From NCBI RefSeq assembly GCF_017377395.1, contig NZ_CP061800.1:3162001-3226000 (forward strand): a DNA stretch of 64,000 bases, in the 5' to 3' direction. This document shows positions 9,082 through 18,914 of the stretch, piece by piece. This stretch comes from Desulfonema magnum. Its GTDB lineage: Bacteria > Desulfobacterota > Desulfobacteria > Desulfobacterales > 4be13. The notes under the pieces were generated by a model. It did not search any database. It was not told the DNA's origin and was given only the letters and a program-made list of their open reading frames with translations. Positions within the stretch are counted from its first letter, which is position 1; the number at the start of each line of letters is the position of its first letter. A program made the translations under genes and the position numbers.

Positions 9082-11160
9082 ATGTTGAAGCGGATAACCT
9101 CCCTGGATTTTAGTCGAATAGTAAAAAATGGTCTTGGCCTCGGCATCATCGTTGTTGACAGGGATTACCATATTGCTCTCTGGAATCGCTGGATGGAAAA
9201 ACACAGCGGTATCAGGGAAAGTGACATCATTGGTCAGAATATTTTTGACAAATTTCCTGATATTCGGAAAAGAAACAAAGACTGTTACATTAAAGAATGT
9301 GTTGATAACCAAAGGTCATTTCTTTTGTCACCGCTGATTCACCATTATCTTATTCCGCTCGATATTGTCAAAAATGATGAACATGTCCGGATGTTTCAGA
9401 ATATCAAAATATATCCTTTCCCCAATGCCGAGGTTTCTGTGGGAGCTGTCATTATCATCAGAGATTTGACTGAGCAGGTCCTCCATGAAAAAGAGATACT
9501 GAGGCTGACCCGTATTTTGAAAGGAATCAGAAATATCAACCAGCTGATTATCAGGGTCAAATCAGAAGAAGAATTGTTTACCGAGTGTTGTAAAATACTG
9601 ACAGAAGATATGGGATATGTATTTTCCTGGATCGGATCTGCTGAAGAAGAAACTTTTGATATCAGGCCGCTGTGCCAGGCAGGAACCGGACATGATATCC
9701 GCAAATTGAAAATCGGACGGGATGATTCCGAATCCGATTCAGGGGTGATCAGCAGGGCTGTCAGAACCGGAAAAACGCACGTGGCTGACCCGAAATTCGC
9801 ACGCGAACAAGGCTGCCGGTCTGTTTGTGCGTTGCCGTTAAAGGCTGACAATCATGTGATCGGGTCTCTTAATATCTATTCTGAAGAAAGGACGCTTTTT
9901 CAGGAAGAAGAGCTGGATTTGCTTGAGGAACTTAAATCTGATATATCTTTTGCCATAAAAACCTTGCGGGACAGGCAGAAACAACAGGAAGCCGAAGCAG
10001 AGAAAACAAAACTTGAGGAGCAGCTTCAGCAGTCTCACAAAATGGAGGCCATTGGCACGCTGGCCAGCGGCATTGCCCATGATTTCAATAATATTATTTA
10101 TCCTATCCAGGGATATGCCGAACTGACCCTGGAAGAAATACCTAATGACAGCTATATTCGCGGCAATATAAATGAAATACTCAAGGCATCGAATCGTGCC
10201 AGGGACCTGATACACCAGATACTCACATTCAGCAGGCAGGGGGAAGATGAATTTATCCGGGTTCAGCTTCATCTCATTATCAAAGAGGTCCTTCAGTTCC
10301 TCAGAGCCTCGCTGCCGTCAACCATGGAAATTCGTCACAACATCGTCAAATGCAGACCTGTCATGGCCAATCCCACTCAGATTCATCAGATTATGATAAA
10401 TCTTTGTATCAATGCCTATCATGCCATGGGAGAGAATACCGGCACACTGGAAGTAAGTTTATGTGAAACAGAGGTCCGTTCAGAAGCCTCGGCTCCATGC
10501 CCGGATATGAATAGCGGGCCTTACATTAAACTGAGTGTGAGTGATACAGGATCGGGTATGGATTCAGAGACCATGGACCGGATATTTGAACCCTATTTTA
10601 CCACGAAGGAAATCGGAAAGGGGACAGGCATGGGGCTGGCTGTTGTACATGGGATCGTAAAACGCTGTCGCGGACACATCAGTGTTCACAGCGAGCCGGG
10701 AGCCGGGACAACATTTGATATCTATTTTCCCCCTGTTGAAACCGAACAGGAGCATCCGGCAAAGGCTCTCCGCAGATCGTTCCCCACAGGTAAGGAGCAT
10801 ATTCTTCTGGTGGATGACGAAGCAGATACGGTTATCATGCTTGGGAAAGTATTGGAACACCTGGGCTACACGGTCACCGCACAGACCAGCAGCACGGAAA
10901 CGCTTGAAATATTCCGCAGAGCACCTGAAAATTTTGATCTTGTGATTACTGATCAGACCATGCCGCGGATGGCAGGTGATGAACTGTCCCGTGAGCTGAT
11001 ACGCATTCGCCCTGATATCCCGATCATCCTCTGCACCGGATTCAGCAAAAAAATAACACCTGAAAATATTCAGGCAATCGGAATTCGAATGCTTCTTGCC
11101 AAACCTGTCGGTACCGGGGAACTTGCCGAAGCTATTCGGGAAATATTAGATAAAAAATAA
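9082..11160 (+). CDS. Hybrid histidine kinase, PAS-GAF-HisKA-HATPase-REC
   Basis: A 692-residue paralogue of the kinase at 6455, starting at the ATG after TGGAGTAAAAGT. PAS (about 8-135, WMEKHSGI), GAF (about 155-300), HisKA with phospho-His333 in GIAHDFNN, HATPase (DTGSGM, GTGMGLAVVHG), and a terminal receiver with Asp in LVITDQTMPRM. It is soluble. The stop codon is 12 bases from the cheR start, so it is probably cotranscribed with cheR. Its sensory input is unknown. Confidence 0.9.
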   Translation: MLKRITSLDFSRIVKNGLGLGIIVVDRDYHIALWNRWMEKHSGIRESDIIGQNIFDKFPDIRKRNKDCYIKECVDNQRSFLLSPLIHHYLIPLDIVKNDEHVRMFQNIKIYPFPNAEVSVGAVIIIRDLTEQVLHEKEILRLTRILKGIRNINQLIIRVKSEEELFTECCKILTEDMGYVFSWIGSAEEETFDIRPLCQAGTGHDIRKLKIGRDDSESDSGVISRAVRTGKTHVADPKFAREQGCRSVCALPLKADNHVIGSLNIYSEERTLFQEEELDLLEELKSDISFAIKTLRDRQKQQEAEAEKTKLEEQLQQSHKMEAIGTLASGIAHDFNNIIYPIQGYAELTLEEIPNDSYIRGNINEILKASNRARDLIHQILTFSRQGEDEFIRVQLHLIIKEVLQFLRASLPSTMEIRHNIVKCRPVMANPTQIHQIMINLCINAYHAMGENTGTLEVSLCETEVRSEASAPCPDMNSGPYIKLSVSDTGSGMDSETMDRIFEPYFTTKEIGKGTGMGLAVVHGIVKRCRGHISVHSEPGAGTTFDIYFPPVETEQEHPAKALRRSFPTGKEHILLVDDEADTVIMLGKVLEHLGYTVTAQTSSTETLEIFRRAPENFDLVITDQTMPRMAGDELSRELIRIRPDIPIILCTGFSKKITPENIQAIGIRMLLAKPVGTGELAEAIREILDKK

Positions 11161-11172
11161 TAAGGAACTGAT

Positions 11173-12006
11173 GTGGCGAATATTACTGCCAATGAATTTG
11201 AATCCCTGAGTGATCTTATTTACCATAAGACCGGGATACGATTTGAGCCCAAAAAACTTTATTTTGTTTCAAAGCGTATTCAGAAAAGGATGGAAGCACT
11301 GGGGACAGAAACCGCTTCCGAGTATATTCGAATACTCCGATTTGCTGACCCTGTTAATCATGAATTTCAAAGACTTACTGATCTTCTCACCATAAATGAA
11401 ACCTATTTTTTCCGGGATTTCCCTCAGCTTCAGGCTTTTGGCGAACACTGTCTTTTGGACTATTCAGAGGAAAAGGCTGCCCGCGGTGACCGGTCACTCC
11501 GTATCTGGTCGGCCGGCTGCTCCACCGGGGAAGAACCTTATACCCTGGGGATTATTATACTTGAAATGCTTGATCATCCGTCCGCGTGGGATATAAACAT
11601 TACTGCCGGAGATATTGACCTCGGTGCCCTGAAAAAAGCTAAAAAAGGAGTCTATGATGACAGAAGCCTGCGGGATGTGCCGCCGTCATATCTTCAGCGT
11701 CACTTTCAGAAAAGACAAAACGGATTATACAGTATTTCACCAAAAGTAAGAAATATGGTCCGCTTTGAACATATTAACCTTTCAGACAAAAAAGAAATCA
11801 GAAAAAAAATGGGCTTTGATTTCATATTCTGTCGCAATTTACTGATATATTTCGATGACATTTCAAGGAAACATCTCGTGGATCAGTTTTACGTGGCCCT
11901 TAAACCCGGGGGCTACATATTTTTAGGTTCCAGTGAGTCTGTAGGAAGGATCAGCACAGCTTTCAAGATCAGAAGAGCCGGCGGATACATTGTTTATTAC
12001 AAGTAG
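11173..12006 (+). CDS. cheR: CheR-type chemoreceptor methyltransferase
   Basis: A 277-residue protein of the usual CheR length, started at GTG 11173 with AAGGA upstream. The N-terminal helical domain (about 1-75) precedes a SAM-dependent methyltransferase fold with SAGCSTGEEPYTL, DIDLGALKKA and FIFCRNLLIYF. The family methylates glutamates of chemoreceptors using S-adenosylmethionine. There is no CheB methylesterase in the window, so either demethylation is supplied elsewhere or receptor adaptation differs. The final codon lies inside a REP-like palindrome. Confidence 0.93.
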   Translation: MANITANEFESLSDLIYHKTGIRFEPKKLYFVSKRIQKRMEALGTETASEYIRILRFADPVNHEFQRLTDLLTINETYFFRDFPQLQAFGEHCLLDYSEEKAARGDRSLRIWSAGCSTGEEPYTLGIIILEMLDHPSAWDINITAGDIDLGALKKAKKGVYDDRSLRDVPPSYLQRHFQKRQNGLYSISPKVRNMVRFEHINLSDKKEIRKKMGFDFIFCRNLLIYFDDISRKHLVDQFYVALKPGGYIFLGSSESVGRISTAFKIRRAGGYIVYYK

Positions 12007-12077
12007 GGTGGGTGAAGCGAAGCGCAACCCACCTCATGCCGATGTCCGGTGGGTTTCGCTTCGCTGCACCCACCCTA
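12003..12077. repeat. GTAGGGTGGGT-type palindrome overlapping the cheR stop
   Basis: The arms are GTAGGGTGGGTGAAGCGAAG and its inverse, with a 14-base centre. The cheR stop TAG is part of the left arm. Half-size copies are at 17867-17901 and 58121-58155. It can fold as a strong RNA hairpin and may act as a 3'-end or partial terminator (inference). Confidence 0.75.
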
Positions 12078-12259
12078 CATTACAGCTGTTTTGCCCGGTT
12101 CGGCAGGAGCAGCAGGCGGGAACTAAAACGTTTTACGTGTTGATTTTTTCAACAATATAGTCTAAGACTTTAAATTAAATTCACATTGCAGGAAAAAGCC
12201 GGAAAAAATCTGTTTATTCAAATTTCAAGCAATTAGGCAAGTAAGAAGGAGCATAAAAA

Positions 12260-13096
12260 ATGACAGCAATCGCCAAAGAAATCTCAACGCTTTTGTCAGA
12301 ACACCGACATGATATTTGGGAACTGTGGAACAAGTATCTCATTGTCCGCGCCAAATCTGTTGTGGAAGTTGTGGGCGTGGATGAAACAAAAGCCAGAACC
12401 AGAACGCTGCTGGACAATCTTATTCATGTGCTGCCCGCAAAAGATGATAAGACAAATGAATCCTATCAGAAGGTAATGGAAGTGCTTGCAAAGGTGAGCC
12501 GCAGAATGAGTGAGCAGAACATGACCCCTTCTGAAACCGCAATGTTTATTCTTTCTGTAAAAGAAGCTGTGTTCCCGGTTATTCAGGAACATTTTGACGA
12601 TAAAAAATTTGCAGATGCCATAATAACGGTGAATCATCTTATTGATCATTTTGCCCTCACAACCTTTGAGGTGTATCTGGATTCAAGAGAGGAACTGATC
12701 TCGGATCAGCAAAACGCATTCCGTGAAATTTCGGTGCCTGTTGTCAAAGTATGGGAAAAAATCATTATGATTCCTTTAATTGGAATGCTTGACAGCGAAC
12801 GAACCCAGATGATGATGGAGGTTCTGCTCACAGCCCTGGAAGATATGCAGTCAAAAGTGGCGATTCTGGATATTTCAGGAATTCCGGTGGTGGATACACT
12901 GGTGGCGAGGCATCTCATCACCGCTGCCTCGGCCGTCAGGCTCATGGGGGCAGAATGTATCATTACCGGTGTCAGAGCAAAGATTGCTCAGACACTGGTT
13001 CAGCTGGGAGTTGATCTCGGGGGATTCACAACCTGCACCACCATGGCTGACGGCCTTCAGCTTGCCCTTGAACTGACAGACCAAAAAATAGGCTGA
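12260..13096 (+). CDS. RsbR-like stressosome sensor (N-terminal helical domain plus STAS)
   Basis: A 278-residue protein with a helical N-terminal domain resembling the RsbRD_N co-antagonist domain (about 5-140) and a C-terminal STAS domain (about 160-275). The STAS motif DISGIPVVDTLVARH carries Thr213 at the position phosphorylated by RsbT in stressosome RsbR proteins. AAGGAGCATAAAAA precedes the ATG. RsbR-like proteins build stressosome shells with RsbS and hold RsbT. It is followed 17 bases later by the RsbS-like gene. Confidence 0.88.
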   Translation: MTAIAKEISTLLSEHRHDIWELWNKYLIVRAKSVVEVVGVDETKARTRTLLDNLIHVLPAKDDKTNESYQKVMEVLAKVSRRMSEQNMTPSETAMFILSVKEAVFPVIQEHFDDKKFADAIITVNHLIDHFALTTFEVYLDSREELISDQQNAFREISVPVVKVWEKIIMIPLIGMLDSERTQMMMEVLLTALEDMQSKVAILDISGIPVVDTLVARHLITAASAVRLMGAECIITGVRAKIAQTLVQLGVDLGGFTTCTTMADGLQLALELTDQKIG

Positions 13097-13113
13097 GGGG
13101 AGGTGACAGCGGC

Positions 13114-13512
13114 ATGGGAGAAGTGACGATTCTGAACATAGGCAATAATATCATTGTTCCGGTTCAGACGGAACTGCATGATGAGGATGCCAGGCAGCTT
13201 CAGACAGATATTTTGAAAAAAATTGAGAACACAGGTGCAAAGGGTCTGCTTATTGATGTTTCAGCGGTGAGTATTATTGACAGCTTCCTGGGAAGGCTTC
13301 TGGTGGAGACTTCAAAAATGGCCAGACTTATGGGAACTGAAACCGTCCTGGTAGGAATGAAAAAAGAAGTGGTACTCACGCTCATACAACTCGGATTGCA
13401 AATGAAAAACCTTCACACCGCTTTAAACATTGAAGATGGTCTGGCACTTTTGGAAAAAATGATTACAGGCCCTTCCCTGTCGAGGAGAAAGGATGAAAAG
13501 TTCAGAAAATAG
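13114..13512 (+). CDS. RsbS-like STAS scaffold protein
   Basis: A single-domain STAS protein of 132 residues. DVSAVSIIDSFLGRLL places Ser57 where RsbS is phosphorylated. The last ten or so residues are basic. The family sequesters RsbT in the stressosome. It overlaps the next gene by 20 bases, which implies translational coupling. Its GGAGGTGACAGCGGC leader is a good ribosome site. Confidence 0.88.
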   Translation: MGEVTILNIGNNIIVPVQTELHDEDARQLQTDILKKIENTGAKGLLIDVSAVSIIDSFLGRLLVETSKMARLMGTETVLVGMKKEVVLTLIQLGLQMKNLHTALNIEDGLALLEKMITGPSLSRRKDEKFRK

Positions 13513-13912
13513 CAATGAATGCTTTGAAATTCTGATTTCAAATTATGAAGATATTATCCTTGCTCGGCAGAAGGTCAAATCGTTCATGCAGAAAACAGGA
13601 TTTTCTGTGCTTGCTCAGACACGAATTGTCACGGCTGTGTCCGAACTTGCAAGAAATATTGTGGTTCATGCGGGCCAGGGAAAAATGTCAGCATATCAGA
13701 TTACCAAAAAAAGAAACAGACCGGGGCTGAAATGTGTTTTTAAAGATCAGGGACCTGGAATTTCAAATATTGACGAAGCCATGAAAGAAGGCTTCAGCAC
13801 ATCAAATTCACTGGGTCTGGGTCTGAGCGGTGCCCGAAAACTCTGCAATGAATTCCATATTGAATCCGCTGAAAAAAAAGGGACGACGATTAGTATCGTT
13901 GAATGGCTGTGA
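13493..13912 (+). CDS. RsbT-like serine/threonine switch kinase
   Basis: A 139-residue GHKL ATPase of RsbT/SpoIIAB type. The N-box AVSELARNIVVHAG, G1 box KDQGPGI and G2 region SLGLGLSGARKL are all present. The family phosphorylates the STAS serine/threonine of RsbS and RsbR and is then released to activate a downstream phosphatase. It starts inside the 3' end of the RsbS-like gene, after GAGGAGAAAGG. Confidence 0.9.
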   Translation: MKSSENSNECFEILISNYEDIILARQKVKSFMQKTGFSVLAQTRIVTAVSELARNIVVHAGQGKMSAYQITKKRNRPGLKCVFKDQGPGISNIDEAMKEGFSTSNSLGLGLSGARKLCNEFHIESAEKKGTTISIVEWL

Positions 13913-13950
13913 CCGGTTATTTGTTTCCAATTTTTAACAATATACAATAA

Positions 13951-14940
13951 ATGAATGTAATAACTGAAAAAAAAGTTGTCATCACCGGTGAGATGAATGT
14001 TCTCAAGGCCAGAATTTTTGCCAAAAGAATGGCATCTGCCATTGGTTTTGACGAGATCAGCGTGGCAGAGATTGAAATTGTTGTTTCAGAACTGGGAACC
14101 AATATTGTCAAACACGCGGGGGCCCCGGGGTCAATCCGATTTCGGCTGGTCAGAGATGGCAGGGTTAGAGGAATTGAAATTTTAGTTTGTGACGAAGGAG
14201 AGGGGATTCATAATATTGAATCCATGATCATGGACGGAACTTCAACTACGGGAACGCTGGGAATCGGTCTTTCCGGTGTGAAAAGGCTGATGGACGAATT
14301 TGATCTCCGAACCAGTGAACAAAACGGAACGGTTATCTGTGCAAAAAAATGGATCAGAGGGGATTACCGGTCAAAACTCCATTGTTCTGTGCTTTGCAGA
14401 CCCAAAATGGGAGAAAGGGTATCCGGTGACACCTATTTTTTTAAGCAGCTTCCGTCATTCGCTGTTTTCAGTGTTATTGACGCACTCGGACACGGCCCTG
14501 TGGCCCACCAGGTTGCTGAGAAGGCACTGTATATCCTTGAAAACAATTATCAGGATACCCTTCTCAGTATTATTGAACACTGTCACAAAGCATTAATAGG
14601 AACCAGGGGATGCGCCATGTCACTTGCCAAAATTGACTTCAGGACAATGAAATTTCATCATATCAGCATCGGCAATGTCGAAACAAGGGTCTATGGAACA
14701 CCTGCTCCGCTGAAGCCGGTCTGCACGAACGGAACCCTGGGCCTGATTATGGAACACGCCCGCATCAATGTGTATTCTTACACAAAAGGGTCCTGTATTG
14801 TGATGTTCTCGGATGGCATTTCTAACAAATTTGAAGTTGAACCTGCAATGCTGCGAAAAACGCCGCAGGAAATAAGCAATTTCATTTTTACCAAATATGC
14901 CAGAGACCATGATGATGCAACAGTGCTTGTTTTAAAATAA
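13951..14940 (+). CDS. RsbT-like ATPase fused to a PP2C/SpoIIE (RsbX-like) phosphatase
   Basis: A 329-residue two-domain protein. Residues about 1-135 form a second RsbT-like ATPase (VSELGTNIVKHAG, DEGEGI, TLGIGLSGVKRLMDEF). Residues about 145-329 form a compact PP2C-type phosphatase (GERVSGDTYFF, VIDALGHGP, FSDGISNKF, DDATVLVLK). RsbX-like phosphatases reset phosphorylated stressosome STAS proteins. Fusion to a switch-kinase domain puts opposing activities in one chain. It lies 38 bases after the RsbT-like gene and has no clear ribosome site, so the start is tentative. Confidence 0.87.
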   Translation: MNVITEKKVVITGEMNVLKARIFAKRMASAIGFDEISVAEIEIVVSELGTNIVKHAGAPGSIRFRLVRDGRVRGIEILVCDEGEGIHNIESMIMDGTSTTGTLGIGLSGVKRLMDEFDLRTSEQNGTVICAKKWIRGDYRSKLHCSVLCRPKMGERVSGDTYFFKQLPSFAVFSVIDALGHGPVAHQVAEKALYILENNYQDTLLSIIEHCHKALIGTRGCAMSLAKIDFRTMKFHHISIGNVETRVYGTPAPLKPVCTNGTLGLIMEHARINVYSYTKGSCIVMFSDGISNKFEVEPAMLRKTPQEISNFIFTKYARDHDDATVLVLK

Positions 14941-15039
14941 TTTATTCTGCTCCATAATTATCTTATGGATAATATTTAAAATCGCTTGCTCTTTCGTGAA
15001 CTGCCTGCGTGTTCACGGGCGGAGAGTGGGGAATAAAAA

Positions 15040-16084
15040 ATGTTAATCAGCATATTGGCAACCTTAAATTTTTTGTTTTTCTTTCTGAGTCTGACCCTTT
15101 TATATCTGCTGAAAAAAAACAGGAACACTCAAAATAACGAGGCAAAAAAATCTGATGAACATCAGAACACTTCAGATCATCCTTTTTCCCGGTCCATGCC
15201 TCGGGAACAGGAAGAAATTCCAAATAAAATTTTAAGTGTATATCAGGAAGTGATTGCCAAAATTGAACGGATCAGAGGATTGCAGACATCTGCCGTTATA
15301 AAGGTTGAAAGCGCCACGGAAAGTTCGATTCTCCAGCTTTCAAATCTTATCAGACGTCTGGAGGGCACGAGGAATAAGGCTACAGAAATTCTGAACATGA
15401 TGAAAGAAAAAATTTCTTTAAGCATTGTAAAAGACACCCTTGAAAAAAAATACGATCTGAATGATTCAGATACTGTCCGAAAAAAATATGAGCAGATGCT
15501 GAAAGAAGTGATCGGACAACTGTCACTGATTACCGAACAAAAATCGCAAGATGTGGACAAACTCGACAATATCAGGGAAAAAATAAAGGAAGCAGCCGAC
15601 GAGATGGGGGACATGGCTTCCTATTTGTCGGGTTCCAGGGAACAGGGATCAGAATCTGCAAAAGCGATTGAAAAAAAGTTAAGAGAGACCAACGCGTTTA
15701 TTGAAAAATCAGTTGTCTCTTTAAGAGAAGCAGTTTATATTGAATCCCGTTTTATTTATTCGACAATGCTTCTGCTGCAAGATGTTGTTCTGTCCCTGGT
15801 TGAATCTTTTATTCAGTTAAATACAATAATGGACAATACATTGGGGGAATCATCCTCCCTGGAAGATGAAATTAATACAATTATTGTGAATCTTCAGTGT
15901 GAAGATGTATGCAAGGAAATGTCTGAATATACTCTCCAAATTTTGTCATCAATCGTAAATGATCTGCACGGATTGGACATTGCAGGTCTTGTGGAAAATG
16001 ATTTTATTAAAATTGATGAAAAAGAAAAACTGCCGGAACCTGAAGCCGTAAATCTGGTGACAGAAGAGGATGTCACTTTTTTTT

Positions 16085-16086
<2 letters not shown>
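15040..16086 (+). CDS. Membrane-anchored coiled-coil protein, chemoreceptor-like tail
   Basis: A 348-residue protein with one N-terminal membrane segment (about 3-25) followed by a long, charged, helical region. It lacks the conserved chemoreceptor signalling hairpin (no E-V-R-x-LA type motif). Its last third resembles the C-terminal part of the receptor at 23412: LQCEDVCKEMSEY here against [13 protein letters not shown] there. Both end in an acidic stretch plus DVxFF. The stop codon TGA is shared with the first base of a heptamer array. It may be a receptor-array accessory or a degenerate receptor; its function is unknown. Confidence 0.75.
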
Positions 16087-16182
<96 letters not shown>

Positions 16183-16195
16183 GGAACAGTCACAT

Positions 16196-16908
16196 ATGCA
16201 TACATTAAAAATCCTCGGAATGTGTTTGAAAAGTCCCAGTAGGGACGGCATGTTTGTAGCATAAAAGTTTTCCCCCTCCTGAGTCGTCCCGTAGAGACGG
16301 CATATCCGGAGGGGAATAAAATAATATGCCGTCCCTACGGGACTCGGAAACACAGGGTATGTCATCTGCTACAAATATGCCGTCCCCTACAGGGACTTTT
16401 TAAATATGCTCTCAGATCTTTGGATTTCAAGTTTATATCAGACTTGATCGGAAATAAAAAACATCGGTCAAAACCGGACATCCGGAGTGCCAAACTTGCA
16501 GTTTGGCAATATTCCGGGATTCCCGGGGGACAGGTGTTTTGCCAAACTGCAAGTTTGGCACTCCGGATTGTCTGGCCGCTTATTTCCGATAATGTCTATT
16601 AGGAGTGTTCCTAAAGAAATATGTGCTTAACAAAAAACAGATAGTTAAAATGTGACAATTGCCTTAAAAAGCTTATTTAGGAACAACTCTAATTTACAAC
16701 TCGATGTTCAAATTTTTTTCTGTTGACTGAATTTATTGGTAATTTTTAAGCCAGGGTTTTTATGTGACAATTAATAATTTCAATATGTTATATTTTTAAA
16801 GTTTTTGAACAGAATATTTGCATTAAATTTTTAACCATTTGAAAATACTATTTTTATATAGTCAGGCATAAAAAGCTCGAACATCGAGTTACAAGGGAGT
16901 AACAAAAA
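16196..16908. repeat. Intergenic stretch packed with palindromes
   Basis: No gene is seen. At 16210-16400 are several GTCCCTACGGGAC/TATGCCGTCCC repeats. At 16447-16591 is a long hairpin (ATCGGAAATAA outer arms and TCCGGAGTGCCAAACTTGCA inner arms). At 16600-16690 is a 90-bp element with GAG(T)TGTTCCTAAA ends. AACTCGATGTTC at 16698-16709 is inverted at 16879-16890, just before the next gene. GTGACAATT occurs twice, at about 16652 and 16763. Confidence 0.65.
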
Positions 16909-17280
16909 ATGAAAAAAGTCCTGGTGGTTGACGATTCTCCGGTTGTGAGGAGCTTTCATACCAATATTTTGAGGATGTCCGGGTTCAAAGCGGACGGCGC
17001 GTGTGACGGCATAGAGGCATTGGAAAAATCCCTGACTACGCCTTATCATCTCATCCTCTGTGACATCAATATGCCCAACATGGACGGCATTACATTTATC
17101 AAACGTTACCGGGAACAGGACGAGCATGCGCCGATCATCATTCTGACCACTCAGGAAGATGCCATACATAAAGAAAAGGGATATAAAGCAGGAGCGAATC
17201 TGTACCTTGTAAAACCCGTGAAACCGAACAATCTTATCCTGCACATTCAGTTGCTTCTGGGAAGCGAGATTGAAACTTGA
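16909..17280 (+). CDS. Single-domain response regulator (CheY-like)
   Basis: A 123-residue receiver with acidic pair DDS near residue 8, acceptor Asp52 in LILCDINMPNMDG, a Thr in ILTTQ and Lys in VKPVKP. It has no output domain. The ribosome site is AAGGGAGTAAC. It sits after the stressosome block and may be a phospho-target of the CheA at 20520 or of a PAS kinase. It is less similar to the three receivers at 18284, 19768 and 20145 than those are to each other. Confidence 0.92.
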   Translation: MKKVLVVDDSPVVRSFHTNILRMSGFKADGACDGIEALEKSLTTPYHLILCDINMPNMDGITFIKRYREQDEHAPIIILTTQEDAIHKEKGYKAGANLYLVKPVKPNNLILHIQLLLGSEIET

Positions 17281-17370
17281 AATTTGAAACTCGAAACTTG
17301 AGAATACTGAGAGGACGCTTGTTATCCGGACTTCCGGATCAGTATCAATTGTTTCCTTTGAAAAATCAAA

Positions 17371-17515
17371 GATTCATTTCGGCCTCCTTCACAGAAGCTG
17401 AAAAATAGTTCGGACTTTTTCCGAACTGCAAAACAATTTTGCAAAATTGTTTTGCAGCAAAGTATGAACCGACAAATGAAGGATGCCTTCATTTCCACTT
17501 CATTCGCGCCGGACA
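17371..17515. repeat. Dispersed hairpin element, copy A
   Basis: The core hairpin CTGCAAAACAATTTTGCAAA and its inverse (17426-17457) is flanked by AGAAGCTGAAAAATAGTT and GACAAATGAAGGATGCC. A diverged copy lies at 32240-32386 with the same order of blocks. The repeat ends at about 17515, which argues that the next gene starts at 17519 rather than within it. Confidence 0.65.
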
Positions 17516-17518
17516 AAA

Positions 17519-17800
17519 ATGAAAACAAACATACAAGATGGAACATTAACGATTATCCTGCCTCCTGACTGCACGATACCGAGAGCAGAATCTGACACAG
17601 ATAAGATCAGACCGCTTGTTTCAGACGATATCAGAAAAATCGAAGTGCAGGCCAAATCGGTGGAAGAGATGGATACCGCTTATATCCAAATACTTTTGTC
17701 TCTGAAAACCACGGCTGACCATATGAAGATACCTTTTCGGATTTCAGAAATGTCCCCTGAAGTTCTGAGGGTTTCCGAACTGCATGGTGCGGAATTTTAA
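17519..17800 (+). CDS. Small STAS-like protein
   Basis: A 93-residue protein with the pattern of a divergent STAS domain (ILPPDCTIPRAES, AKSVEEMDTAYIQILLSLKTTA, ISEMSPEVLRVSELHG). MLAs-type STAS proteins next to CheA occur in other chemosensory clusters. There is no phosphorylatable Ser/Thr exactly at the RsbS position; MDTAY is the nearest. The frame opens at 17483, but that part is repeat DNA. No good ribosome site is visible for either start. Confidence 0.65.
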   Translation: MKTNIQDGTLTIILPPDCTIPRAESDTDKIRPLVSDDIRKIEVQAKSVEEMDTAYIQILLSLKTTADHMKIPFRISEMSPEVLRVSELHGAEF

Positions 17801-18235
17801 TAAGTACCTGAGTAAAAGTTTTCGATCTGTGCTGTTATGTATAACTATTTGAAATTAAAGAGAGATGTAGGGCGGATGGAGCGAAGCGGAACCCACCCTA
17901 CAAAAATTGTAACTGCACAGGTCGAAAGTTTTTTATAGATATTTTTTCCCCTGCTGGCGGCGAAGAAACCCGGGTTTTTACCGCCGGGAGAAGGAACTTA
18001 TTCCATGAGAAAAAGCCGGGTTTCTTTCCCCGGGCATATTTTTTCCCCCTGCTGGCGGCGAAGAAACCCGGGTTTTTACCGCCGGGAGAAGGAACTTATT
18101 CCATGAGAAAAAGCCGGGTTTCTTTCCCCGGGCATATTTTTTCCCCCTGCTGGCGGCGAAGAAACCCGGGTTTTTACCGCCGGGAGAAGGAACTTATTCC
18201 ATGAGAAAAAGCCGGGTTTCTTTTCTAGGTACTTA
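17801..18235. mobile_element. TAAGTACC-ended element with a 98-bp core in triplicate
   Basis: TAAGTACCTGAGTAAAAGTT at the left and CTAGGTACTTA at the right bound the element. The core (GCTGGCGGCGAAGAAACCCG ... AAGCCGGGTTTCTTTCCCC) repeats at 17955, 18053 and 18151, a 98-bp period. A GTAGGG-type palindrome (17867-17901) is embedded near the left end. It is non-coding. The preceding gene's stop codon abuts the left end. Confidence 0.65.
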
Positions 18236-18283
18236 TCTGAATATCTGACAGAGGATGTAAGGGCATATCGCCGAAAGGAATTC

Positions 18284-18652
18284 ATGATGTCAAAAACAGT
18301 GATGATCGTAGATGATGCGATATCAATTCGGGGATTGGTGAAAATAACTTTGGAGAATGCAGGATATCAGGTGACAGAAGCCTCTGACGGAAAGGATGCC
18401 CTGACCAAAATTTCAGCACAGAAGATACATCTGATAATTGCTGACTTGTATATGCCCAATATGAATGGCATGGAACTGATAAAAACCCTGAAGATGAATC
18501 CCCGGTACAAATTCATTCCTATCGTTGTTCTTACCAAGGAAAATGATCCGAATATGAAGCAGAAAGGACGGACAGCAGGCGTGAACGCCTGGATTGTAAA
18601 GCCTTTCAAACCCAAAACAATCCTGAGTGTCGTTCAAAAAATCATCGGCTAA
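18284..18652 (+). CDS. Single-domain response regulator (CheY-like)
   Basis: A 122-residue receiver, one residue shorter if the second ATG is used. It has an acidic pair in IVDDA, acceptor Asp54 in LIIADLYMPNMNG, Thr in VVLTKEN and Lys in IVKPFKPKTI. It is closely related to the receivers at 19768 and 20145, indicating tandem triplication. A heptamer array starts four bases after its stop. Confidence 0.92.
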   Translation: MMSKTVMIVDDAISIRGLVKITLENAGYQVTEASDGKDALTKISAQKIHLIIADLYMPNMNGMELIKTLKMNPRYKFIPIVVLTKENDPNMKQKGRTAGVNAWIVKPFKPKTILSVVQKIIG

Positions 18653-18655
18653 AAA

Positions 18656-18868
<213 letters not shown>

Positions 18869-18914
18869 GAAACTTGAAACTTGAAGTTTCAAGTTTCAAA
18901 ACAGGGGGGCTTAT

